This document shows positions 18,006-24,830 of a stretch of 64,000 nucleotides of DNA, piece by piece (the stretch's first letter is position 1; the number at the start of each line of letters is the position of its first letter). Source of the stretch: Opitutaceae bacterium (GTDB taxonomy: Bacteria; Verrucomicrobiota; Verrucomicrobiia; Opitutales; Opitutaceae); the NCBI GenBank assembly GCA_019634615.1, contig JAHCAZ010000001.1:266038-330037 (forward strand), read 5' to 3'. The notes under the pieces were generated by a model. The model ran no database searches, was not told the origin of the DNA, and saw only the letters and a list, made by a program, of their open reading frames with translations. The position numbers and the translations under genes were made by a program.

Positions 18006-18686
18006 TCAGCGGGCGAAGGGATTGCCGCCGAGGCCCTGCATCATGCCGCCCATGTCGAACTTCTGGTAGCCGGCGGGCGGCGCGAAAAAGGTGGCCGGGA
18101 GGGACTTGGCTTCGACGGCCGTGACCTCGAGGCGGAACTGCTGCCTCGAGCCCGGGGCCGACACCACGCGGAGCGGGAAGAAACCCTTGCCGGTGAGCGC
18201 CTGTTCCCAGGACGCCGGCGCCGCCTGCTGCCCGCCGCCCATGGCGCGGCCGATGCCCTGGAACGCGCCGATCTCTTCCGTGGCCCAGATCTCGGTCACG
18301 GCCTCCTTGGATTTGACGAGGTACTTCGTGCACTTGTAGCCGAGGATGACCTCGGTCTCGCCGGTGTTGACCAGCTCGGGCTGCTCGCCGACGTGCTGCG
18401 CCGCCTTGGCGGCGACCTGCTTCATCGGCATCACCATGTACATCGGCTGCCCGGGCATGAGCATGATCATCTCCTGCTTGGTGAAATCCATGATCATGGT
18501 GGCGGTCATGCCTTCCTCCGCCTGCATGTCGGTGCGGAGCAGGGCGCCCTTGACGCTGTACTCGACCGGCATCGCTCCCTTGCGGCCGTCGGTGAGCTTC
18601 ATCTTGATCGTGCCTTCGAATTCCTTGGCGCAGAGCGGGGTGGCCGCGACGAGGGCGGCGAGGAGCAGGGCGAATAGGTGTTTCAT
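18006..18686 (-). CDS. Secreted DUF4412 domain protein
   Basis: The 226-residue protein starts MKHLFALLLAALVAATPLCA, a clear signal peptide. The DUF4412 pattern follows: FEGTIKMKL, a Met-rich strand series TMIMDFTKQEMIMLMPGQP, and a GYKCTKYLVKS segment with a single Cys. The C-terminus is Gly/Met-rich (DMGGMMQGLGG). Family members are periplasmic proteins of unknown function with a LolA/LolB-like feel. The longer upstream frame is ignored because the signal peptide fixes ATG 18686. Confidence 0.85.
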   Translation of the reverse strand: MKHLFALLLAALVAATPLCAKEFEGTIKMKLTDGRKGAMPVEYSVKGALLRTDMQAEEGMTATMIMDFTKQEMIMLMPGQPMYMVMPMKQVAAKAAQHVGEQPELVNTGETEVILGYKCTKYLVKSKEAVTEIWATEEIGAFQGIGRAMGGGQQAAPASWEQALTGKGFFPLRVVSAPGSRQQFRLEVTAVEAKSLPATFFAPPAGYQKFDMGGMMQGLGGNPFAR

Positions 18687-18795
18687 GGGTGGCGCACATC
18701 CAATGACACCGCCGCCCCGCGGGCAAGCGCGGGTTGGACGGACCGCCGCAAACAGAACTTGCGTCGCACGCCCGGCGGGCGTGGATAGGAGGCTC

Positions 18796-19296
18796 ATGGC
18801 CATCTTCGGTTCCCTCTCCACGGTGCGCGCCCAGTGTCGCGGCCTCGCTTATTTCGACCCGGCCTTCGCCTACCTCGACGAACTGGCCAAGTCGGGTTCG
18901 CCGGCGCGGAAACGCCTCGATGCGCTGGCCGCCGGCGAGTCGGGCCGCGTGGAACTGGCGGACGGGATGTTCGCGATCGAGCAGGTCTACCGCTCCAAGC
19001 CGCGGGCCGAGGGGTTCTTCGAGTCGCACCGCAAGTACATCGACATCCAGGTGGTGCTCGCGGGCGAGGAGCTCATGGAAGTGGCCGAGATCGGCCACCT
19101 GCCCGTGAAGACGCCCTTCGACGCCGACCGGGATGTGATCATTTACGGCGATTTCACCGGGGCCTCGGTGCTGCGTTTCCGGGCCGGCGAGGCCGGGGTC
19201 TATTTCCCGGCCGACGGCCACATGCCCGGCCTGATGGGCGCCGGCGGCCCGCACCTGGTGCGCAAGACCGTGGTCAAGGTGCCGGTGCCGGCGTGA
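18796..19296 (+). CDS. YhcH/YjgK/YiaL family protein (DUF386)
   Basis: The 166-residue protein is a cupin-like beta-sandwich of the YhcH family, with ESHRKYIDIQVVLAGEE (metal-binding His/Asp/Gln set) and FPADGHMPGLM plus a late KTVVKVPV strand. Members act on sialic acid or other sugar anomers or isomers. The precise activity here is unknown. A strong ribosome-binding site (AGGAGG) fixes ATG 18796. The gene is 10 bases ahead of rlmJ, so the two probably share a transcript. Confidence 0.9.
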   Translation: MAIFGSLSTVRAQCRGLAYFDPAFAYLDELAKSGSPARKRLDALAAGESGRVELADGMFAIEQVYRSKPRAEGFFESHRKYIDIQVVLAGEELMEVAEIGHLPVKTPFDADRDVIIYGDFTGASVLRFRAGEAGVYFPADGHMPGLMGAGGPHLVRKTVVKVPVPA

Positions 19297-19306
19297 ACGG
19301 GGGCCG

Positions 19307-20176
19307 ATGAACTATCGGCACCATTTCCACGCGGGTAACTTCGCGGATGTGATGAAACATGCGCTGCTCGTGCGCTTGGTACGGGCGCTGCAGCGCAAGC
19401 CCAAGGGCTTTCTCTATCTCGATACGCACGCCGGGCGCGGAGCCTACGACTTGGAGCGGGCGGCGCAGGGCGACGCGCTGGCCCGGGCGCCCGAGTGGCC
19501 GGCGGGTATCGGCCGGCTCTGGACGCTGGCGGACCTGCCGGAAGTACTGGGGGAGTACGTGGACCTGATCCGCCGCCATGACCGTGCGCACGGCAACCTG
19601 ACGGCGGAGCCGAGGTTTTACCCGGGTTCTCCGCTCTTGGTGCAGATGCTGGCGCGGCCGGTGGACCGACTGGCCCTGTGCGAGCTTCACCCGGCGGAAT
19701 GCGACGCGCTGTTGACCGCCATGCCGCTGCGGGCGCGGGTGACGGTTCAGGCGCTCGACGGCTATATCGCGCCACGGGCGCAGCTGCCGCCGCCCGAGCG
19801 GCGAGCGCTGGTGCTGATCGACCCACCGTTCGAGGCCCAGGATGAGTTCGCGCGCATCGCCGCCGCGCTCAGCGAAGGCGTGGAGCGGCTGCCGGCCGGC
19901 GTGTTCGCGATCTGGTATCCGCTGACCGAACGGGCGCGCGTCGATGCCTTTGCCGATCGCCTGCGGGCGCTGGCGCTGCCGCCAACCGCGGTGTTCGAGC
20001 TGGCAGTTGCGGGCGAGAACGCCGGCCTGAAGATGCGCGGCTGCGGTCTCGTGGTCGTGAATCCACCCTGGCAATTCGAGGCGGAAGTCATGCCTGCGCT
20101 GCATGCGCTGGCCGGCTTGCTCGCCCAGGGACCGGGAGCCGCGGCGGTATGCCACTGGCTCGTGCCGGAGCGGTAG
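19307..20176 (+). CDS. rlmJ: 23S rRNA (adenine-2030-N6)-methyltransferase
   Basis: The 289-residue protein opens with MNYRHHFHAGNFADVMKHA, the RlmJ signature. The SAM-binding YLDTHAGRGAYDL follows near residue 40, then the catalytic LIDPPFEAQDEF (DPPF/Y type motif IV) near residue 165. It methylates A2030 of 23S rRNA before assembly. The length is normal. The gene ends 10 bases before a type C palindrome that fills the convergent gap. Confidence 0.95.
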   Translation: MNYRHHFHAGNFADVMKHALLVRLVRALQRKPKGFLYLDTHAGRGAYDLERAAQGDALARAPEWPAGIGRLWTLADLPEVLGEYVDLIRRHDRAHGNLTAEPRFYPGSPLLVQMLARPVDRLALCELHPAECDALLTAMPLRARVTVQALDGYIAPRAQLPPPERRALVLIDPPFEAQDEFARIAAALSEGVERLPAGVFAIWYPLTERARVDAFADRLRALALPPTAVFELAVAGENAGLKMRGCGLVVVNPPWQFEAEVMPALHALAGLLAQGPGAAAVCHWLVPER

Positions 20177-20186
20177 CTGCCGGAAC

Positions 20187-20267
20187 CGTAGGGGCGCACC
20201 TTGCGTGCGCCCTTGGGCACCGAAGGCTGATGCGGCCTTCAGGGCGCACGCGAGGTGCGCCCCTACG
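20187..20267. repeat. Type C palindromic element, copy 1
   Basis: CGTAGGGGCGCACC and GGTGCGCCCCTACG form perfect outer arms of an 81-base inverted repeat. It occupies the whole gap between the rlmJ stop and the stop of the minus-strand small gene, so it can act as a two-way transcript end. Other copies are at 50046 and 62412. Confidence 0.9.
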
Positions 20268-20477
20268 TCAGTCGGCCTTGGCCGGGAACTGCCCCGGCTG
20301 GGTGACGCGGACGGCGGTGAAGGGCAGGGGGTCGAAGACGATGCGCGGGTTCGGCAGCTCGGGAGCCTTGAAGACGGGTTGTCCCCAAAGGATGTCCCGG
20401 GGGCGGACGCGCTTTTTCGACGCCGACGGATTGGTAAGTTCCGCGGGGAGGAAGGGAGTTTTGCGCAGGGCGGACAT
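20268..20477 (-). CDS. Small hypothetical protein
   Basis: This is a 69-residue, Pro- and Lys/Arg-rich protein with no signal peptide or membrane helix. Segments KKRVRPRDILWGQPVF and NPRIVFDPLPFTAVRV look like short strands. I do not recognise a family. The stop lies directly against the type C palindrome. It is codirectional with the Hsp20 gene upstream. It is kept because its codon use resembles that of the neighbours and no better frame covers the region. Confidence 0.5.
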   Translation of the reverse strand: MSALRKTPFLPAELTNPSASKKRVRPRDILWGQPVFKAPELPNPRIVFDPLPFTAVRVTQPGQFPAKAD

Positions 20478-20520
20478 GATGCTAGGGTAGTTCAGGTTTG
20501 CGGGAACTAATGAGAGTCGT

Positions 20521-20566
20521 GGCGGCGGCGGATGTTCCCGCTGGCAGCGGAAATATCCGCGCCGCC
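20521..20566. repeat. Long hairpin after the Hsp20 gene
   Basis: GGCGGCGGCGGAT and ATCCGCGCCGCC form the outer stem, and TTCCCGCT/AGCGGAA form an inner stem. It begins five bases past the Hsp20 stop. It has no T-tract, so it is either a stabilising 3' structure or a single-copy member of another palindromic family. Confidence 0.5.
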
Positions 20567-20571
20567 GCTCC

Positions 20572-20970
20572 TCAAGCGACGCGGGAGAGGCCGGCGGCCC
20601 CGCCCGCGGGATTCAATTTCGGGAACGAGATGGTCAGCACGCCCTCGTGCAGCTCGGCCTGCAGGGCATGGTAGTCCAGGCCGTGGCCGAGCCGCAGGCG
20701 CAGCTGGTAGTCGCGCTGGGCGCTTTCCAGGTGGAGGGCCTGCCAGTTGACGCGCACGAAATGAGCCTTCCGGGCCGTGATGATCACATCCGGACCGCTG
20801 GTCTCGATCTCCACGCCGGCCGGGTCGACCCCGGGGACATAGACGATGAGTTTGACCGCATCTGGCTGCTCACGGCAGTCGTAGCTGGGACGGCGGAACG
20901 AGGCGACAGCGGCCTTTTCCGCGTTCAGACGATGACGGCGGTGGTTTTGGGGTTGGATGATCGTGTGCAT
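20572..20970 (-). CDS. Small heat-shock protein, Hsp20/alpha-crystallin family
   Basis: The 132-residue protein has a short basic N-terminal arm. The alpha-crystallin domain follows: KLIVYVPGVDPAGVEIE, the DVIITARK strand, and the family end signature ALQAELHEGVLTISFPK (usually GVLxxxxPK). There is a C-terminal tail after it. It acts as an ATP-independent chaperone holding unfolded proteins. The DYQLRLRLGHGLD segment replaces the more common FxRxxxLP pattern but keeps the spacing. No CIRCE or ROSE-like element is evident upstream. Confidence 0.88.
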   Translation of the reverse strand: MHTIIQPQNHRRHRLNAEKAAVASFRRPSYDCREQPDAVKLIVYVPGVDPAGVEIETSGPDVIITARKAHFVRVNWQALHLESAQRDYQLRLRLGHGLDYHALQAELHEGVLTISFPKLNPAGGAAGLSRVA

Positions 20971-21354
20971 GGATGGAAATGAGGTGTCGGACCCTCGGGC
21001 TTCTCGCCTCGGGCTTCAGGTGGCTAAACGAAGGTCCGTTAAAACGGAGGTTTAGGCCTGCAAGCCCTGGTCGAGATGCTTTTTGTTCCAGCCAATAACG
21101 ACCGTGCACATCTGGGCGCGACGAAGGGCGACGGCCTTCGTATACGAAGTGCCGGCGCAAGCGCGGAGATGCTGGAAGGAAACGGTCATGGGAACGACGG
21201 ACACCATGCACAATCTCTCGGCTCCGCCAAGAATTTATTCGCGGATGACAGAAACTTTTGCGTGACGCGGTCGCGGCCGGCCGGATTTTTGCGCTCGTGC
21301 CGGGGTGGGCGGCTCGCATGCTCCGCGCGTCCGCCCCACCATCCGCCCCGTCGC
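20971..21354. other. Non-coding gap with a 14-base perfect palindrome
   Basis: This 384-base divergent gap lies between the Hsp20 gene and the BASS transporter gene. It is less GC-rich than its flanks. It contains CTTCGTATACGAAG (21136-21149), a perfect palindrome that could be an operator, and a CCGTTAAAACGG hairpin near 21037. A 45-codon minus-strand frame (21052-21189) has no ribosome-binding site and is not called. Promoters for both flanking genes should lie here, but none is convincing. Confidence 0.45.
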
Positions 21355-22281
21355 ATGAGCCGCCTGTTGAACCAGCTGACGAACGCCTTCCCGCTCTGGG
21401 TGCTCACGGGCGGCGTGCTCGCGCTGTTCGTGCCGCAGGCGTTCACGTGGTTCAGCGGGCCGTGGATCGTCGGAGGCCTGGGCGTGATCATGCTGGGCAT
21501 GGGGATGACCCTCACGGTGGACGACTTCCGCCGCGTGCTCGTCATGCCGCGCCCGGTCGCGCTGGGCTTCGCCGCGCAGTTCACGATCATGCCGTTCCTC
21601 GGGTGGAGCGTCGCGCGGGCGCTGGGGCTGGACGCGCCGTTCGCCGTGGGGCTGATCCTCGTCGCCTGCTGCCCGGGCGGCACGGCCTCCAATGTCGTCA
21701 CCTACCTGGCCCGGGCCAACGTCGCGCTCTCGGTCGTGATGACGATGTGCTCGACCTTCGCCGCCGTCTTCCTGACGCCGCTGCTCACCAAGGCCTACGC
21801 CGGCGCGATCGTGGAGGTCGATGCGTGGGGGCTCTTTTTCAGCACGTTCCAGGTGGTGGTTCTCCCCGTCGTGGCCGGCGTGCTGCTGAACCGTTTCGCC
21901 CCGCGCGCGGTGGCCTTCGCGCTGCCGGCGGCGCCGCTGCTCTCGGTGCTGACGATCACGCTGATCTGCGCGAGCATCATCGGCCTCAGCGCCGCCGCCG
22001 TGCGCAACAGCGCCGGCTCGCTGCTCCTCGCGGTCTTCCTGCTGCATGCCGGCGGGTTCGCGCTCGGCTACCTCGCGGCGCGCGCCTTCCGCTACGACCG
22101 GGTCATCGCCCGCACGGTCTCGATCGAGGTGGGCATGCAGAACTCGGGCCTGGGCGTGGTGCTGGCGCGGAAGCATTTCGCCGATCCGCTCACCGCCGTG
22201 CCCTGCGCGATCTCGAGCGTGTTTCACTCGGTGATCGGCAGCATGCTGGCGGGTTACTGGCGCCTGCGGGACAGGAAGTGA
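21355..22281 (+). CDS. Bile acid:sodium symporter (BASS) family transporter
   Basis: The 308-residue protein has nine to ten hydrophobic helices. The BASS signatures include GLGVIMLGMGMTLTVDDF in helix 2-3, CCPGGTASNVVTYLARAN (the sodium-site crossover) and EVGMQNSGLGVVLARKHF (second crossover). Bacterial members import organic anions such as pantoate or 2-oxoacids with Na+. The substrate is not determinable. The start at ATG 21355 gives the usual N-terminus. Longer upstream frames lack membrane character. Confidence 0.9.
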   Translation: MSRLLNQLTNAFPLWVLTGGVLALFVPQAFTWFSGPWIVGGLGVIMLGMGMTLTVDDFRRVLVMPRPVALGFAAQFTIMPFLGWSVARALGLDAPFAVGLILVACCPGGTASNVVTYLARANVALSVVMTMCSTFAAVFLTPLLTKAYAGAIVEVDAWGLFFSTFQVVVLPVVAGVLLNRFAPRAVAFALPAAPLLSVLTITLICASIIGLSAAAVRNSAGSLLLAVFLLHAGGFALGYLAARAFRYDRVIARTVSIEVGMQNSGLGVVLARKHFADPLTAVPCAISSVFHSVIGSMLAGYWRLRDRK

Positions 22282-22317
22282 TTGTCCGCGGCGCGGCGCG
22301 TGTCAGGCTCGCCCGCC

Positions 22318-22692
22318 ATGAAGACGATGTCTGACCGGGCCACGACCGTGGCCGAGCTGCGGGAGCGGGTGCTGGCCTTCGTGCGCGAACGCGACTGGGA
22401 ACAGTTCCACGCACCCAAGAACCTCAGCATGGCGCTCGCGGCCGAGACCGGCGAGCTGATGGAGCATTTCCTGTGGATGTCCCCGGAGCAGTCGCGCGCC
22501 GTCGTGCAGGATCCGGCCAAGCGGCACAAGATCGAGGAGGAGATCGCCGACGTGGTGATCTACGCCCTGGAGTTCGCCAACATGACCGGCATCGACGTCG
22601 CCGCGGCCATCGAGCGGAAGCTCGCGCTCAACGCGAAGAAGTACCCGGTGGAGAAGGCGCGCGGCCGCTCGGACAAGTACACGGAGCTGTAG
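22318..22692 (+). CDS. MazG-like nucleotide pyrophosphohydrolase
   Basis: The 124-residue protein has the all-alpha MazG-like (iMazG/dCTPase) pattern. This includes HAPKNLSMALAAETGELMEHF with its metal-binding Glu pair and EEEIADVVIYALEFANMTGID with the EExxD motif. It would hydrolyse non-canonical or excess dNTPs to the monophosphate. ATG 22327 is an alternative start. It converges with gluQ across an 18-base gap made of a GCCCGC/GCGGGC hairpin. Confidence 0.9.
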   Translation: MKTMSDRATTVAELRERVLAFVRERDWEQFHAPKNLSMALAAETGELMEHFLWMSPEQSRAVVQDPAKRHKIEEEIADVVIYALEFANMTGIDVAAAIERKLALNAKKYPVEKARGRSDKYTEL

Positions 22693-22710
22693 GCCGCCCG
22701 CTCGCGGGCG

Positions 22711-23550
22711 CTAGGCGTTGGAGAAACCGCGGATGATCTCCGCCGGGGTCACGCCGCGCTCGCGCAGGGTGCGCAGGCTCAGGGCGTCGTGGCGCTTGGC
22801 GAGGCGGACGCCCTGTTCGTCAAGCATAAGCGGGCAGTGGTAAAACGCGGGCACGGGTTGCCCGAGGGCGCGGTAGAGGAGGATCTGCCGGAAGGTGGAG
22901 CGCACCAGGTCGGCGCCGCGGACGACTTCGGTGATGCCCATTGCAGCGTCGTCCACCACGCAGGCGAGCTGGTAGCTCGGGACGTCGTCCTTGCGCCAGA
23001 CGAGGAAGTCGCCGAAATCGCGGCCGGCCACGGCGGCCTGGGGCCCGAGCTTGCGGTCGGTGAACGCGATGGTTTCGCCGTCGGGCACGCGGAAGCGCCA
23101 ATTGACCGCGATCGAATCCCCAAGGGGCGACAGGGGCGCATCGGCAGCCGGTCGGAACGACGGCGGATAGACCGGCTCGTCGTTCTCGCCGCCCTCATGC
23201 GGTGCGCCGGCCGCCTCGATGACGTCGCGGCGCGAGCGCGTGCAGGGGAAGATCAACCTGGCGGCATGCAGTTTCTCCAGCGCGGCCCGGTAGAGCGCCC
23301 GGTGCTGGCTCTGGGCCACCACGGGCTCCTCCCAGCGCAGGCCCAGCCAGCGGAGGTCCTCGATCATCGCGTCGACGAAATCGAGCCGGAACCGGATGGC
23401 GTCGAGATCGTCGTTGCGCAGGAACAGCCTCCCGCCGGCCAGCCGCGCGCGCTCGGCGGCGATCCAGAACGTGCGGGCGTGGCCCAGGTGCAGCAGCCCC
23501 GTGGGCGAGGGGGCGAGGCGACCGCGATAGGATTGTCCGGGTTGAACCAC
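22711..23550 (-). CDS. gluQ: Glutamyl-Q tRNA(Asp) synthetase
   Basis: This 279-residue paralogue of the GluRS catalytic core transfers Glu onto queuosine in tRNA-Asp. It has the HIGH-type PTGLLHLGHA near residue 15, LFLRNDDLD, the DFLVWRKDDVPSYQLACVVDD block and a KMSKS-like RLAKRHDALSL. It lacks the anticodon-binding domain. The zinc-binding Cys set of the E. coli enzyme is not evident: only one Cys remains in IFPCTRSRRD. No start codon exists between the palindromic element E and the core. GTG 23550, at the edge of that element, gives the usual short N-terminus. ATG 23607, in its middle, is the alternative. Confidence 0.88.
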   Translation of the reverse strand: MVQPGQSYRGRLAPSPTGLLHLGHARTFWIAAERARLAGGRLFLRNDDLDAIRFRLDFVDAMIEDLRWLGLRWEEPVVAQSQHRALYRAALEKLHAARLIFPCTRSRRDVIEAAGAPHEGGENDEPVYPPSFRPAADAPLSPLGDSIAVNWRFRVPDGETIAFTDRKLGPQAAVAGRDFGDFLVWRKDDVPSYQLACVVDDAAMGITEVVRGADLVRSTFRQILLYRALGQPVPAFYHCPLMLDEQGVRLAKRHDALSLRTLRERGVTPAEIIRGFSNA

Positions 23551-23639
23551 AGATGAACACGGATAAACACAGATGTGGGCATGCCCAGTCGAATTCTCGG
23601 CTTTCATCTGTGCACATCTGCGTCCATCTGTGGTGAAAC
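23545..23639. repeat. Type E palindromic element filling a divergent gap
   Basis: AACCACAGATGAACACGGAT and the complementary ATCTGCGTCCATCTGTGGT are the arms of a 95-base inverted repeat, with CACAGATGTG and CATCTGTGCACATC inside. It spans the whole interval between the divergent gluQ (GTG 23550) and LOG (ATG 23640) starts. A half copy is at 51160. Confidence 0.88.
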
Positions 23640-24221
23640 ATGTCCAAGCTGCTCTGCGTCTACTGTGCCTCCAGCGATCGCCTCGATCCGAAATACTATG
23701 CCGCGGCCGAGGAATTGGGACGGACGCTCGTCGCGCAGGGTTGGGGACTCGTCTACGGCGGCGGCAAGAACGGCTTGATGGGGGCGGTGGCGCGCGGCAC
23801 CAAGTCCGTCGGCGGGCGCGTGGTGGGCGTCATCCCGGAGTTCATGAAGGCGCGCGAGCTGGCCTTCAACGAGGCCGACGAGCTCGTCACGGTCGTGACC
23901 ATGCGCGAGCGCAAGCTGCTCATGGAGACCCGCGCCGACGGGTTCGTGGCCCTGCCGGGTGGGTTCGGCACGCTCGAGGAGATCATGGAGATCCTCACGC
24001 TGCGACAGCTCGACGTCGTGAAGAAGCCCTGCGTCTTCCTCAACCAGGACGGGTTCTACGATCCGCTGCTGGCGCTGTTCGACACCATGCTGCGCGAGAA
24101 ATTCTTCAAGCCGTCGAACCTGCAGCTCTTCCGCGTGGCGCGGACCGTGCCGGAGATCTTCACGAAGCTCGACGAGGCCGCCGGGGCCCGGGCCGAGCTC
24201 AAGTGGTTTGACACGCGCTGA
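23640..24221 (+). CDS. LOG family protein (nucleoside 5'-monophosphate phosphoribohydrolase-like)
   Basis: The 193-residue protein has a Rossmann-like fold. It shows YCASSD at the N-terminus, GLVYGGGKNGLMGAVARG near residue 37, METRADGFVALPGGFGTLEE (the PGGxGTxxE motif) and a MRERK segment. It belongs to the TIGR00730/LOG family that releases the base from AMP or cytokinin riboside monophosphate. The bacterial role is often purine salvage. Translation starts exactly at the end of element E. It is followed by a NUDIX gene five bases downstream, which suggests a nucleotide clean-up operon. Confidence 0.92.
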   Translation: MSKLLCVYCASSDRLDPKYYAAAEELGRTLVAQGWGLVYGGGKNGLMGAVARGTKSVGGRVVGVIPEFMKARELAFNEADELVTVVTMRERKLLMETRADGFVALPGGFGTLEEIMEILTLRQLDVVKKPCVFLNQDGFYDPLLALFDTMLREKFFKPSNLQLFRVARTVPEIFTKLDEAAGARAELKWFDTR

Positions 24222-24225
24222 GGGC

Positions 24226-24783
24226 ATGGACCGCGACCGCGCCCCCGTCCGGCAGCTCCTGCACGCGCACGCCGCGCGGGCGCTCGAGCCGCACGAGGCG
24301 GCCATGACGGAGGCGACCATCCGGTTCGTCGCGGATCACGCGGACTGCCTGCTGCGCTCGCAGTTGTCCGGTCATCTCACCGGTTCCGCCTGGGTGGTAA
24401 ATGCCGGTCGCACGCGGACCCTGCTCACGCATCATCGCAAGCTGGACCTGTGGCTGCAGCTCGGCGGCCACGCCGACGGTGATCCCGATCTCGCGGCCGT
24501 GGCCTTGCGCGAGGCGCGGGAAGAGAGCGGGCTGACGCGTCTGCGCCTGGTGAGCCCGGCGATCTTCGACCTCGACCGGCATTGGATTCCCGAGCGCAAG
24601 GGCGTGCCGGCGCACTGGCATTTCGACCTGCGGTTCCTGATCGAGGCCGATCCCGGCGAGCCCTTGGTGGTTTCAGACGAATCCCACGATCTCGCCTGGG
24701 TGGAACTGGATCGGGTGGCCACGCTCAACCCCGAGGAGTCGCTCGCGCGCATGGTGCGCAAGACGCAGGCGTTCGCCCGGTAG
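24226..24783 (+). CDS. NUDIX hydrolase
   Basis: The 185-residue protein has a long helical N-terminal arm, then GSAWVVNAGRTRTLLTHH. The Nudix box is GGHADGDPDLAAVALREAREES split over residues 87-109, of the form Gx5Ex7REUxEExGU with Asp in the first acidic position. The GGHADGDxDL variant is common in a subfamily acting on nucleoside diphosphate derivatives. The substrate is unknown. ATG 24226 is used, four bases after the LOG stop, so translation is probably coupled. Confidence 0.9.
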   Translation: MDRDRAPVRQLLHAHAARALEPHEAAMTEATIRFVADHADCLLRSQLSGHLTGSAWVVNAGRTRTLLTHHRKLDLWLQLGGHADGDPDLAAVALREAREESGLTRLRLVSPAIFDLDRHWIPERKGVPAHWHFDLRFLIEADPGEPLVVSDESHDLAWVELDRVATLNPEESLARMVRKTQAFAR

Positions 24784-24830
24784 GGCAGGCCGGTGACCCT
24801 GCCCTGAGGACGCCTCATCCGCCTCAGGCC

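Noticed and set aside
21136..21149. Similarity of CTTCGTATACGAAG to the arms of loxP
   Set aside because: Only the inner arm bases match, the 8-base spacer is absent and no recombinase gene is nearby, so it is a coincidence.
21052..21189. A 45-codon minus-strand frame in the hsp20/BASS gap
   Set aside because: It has no ribosome-binding site and no recognisable family, and the region looks regulatory.
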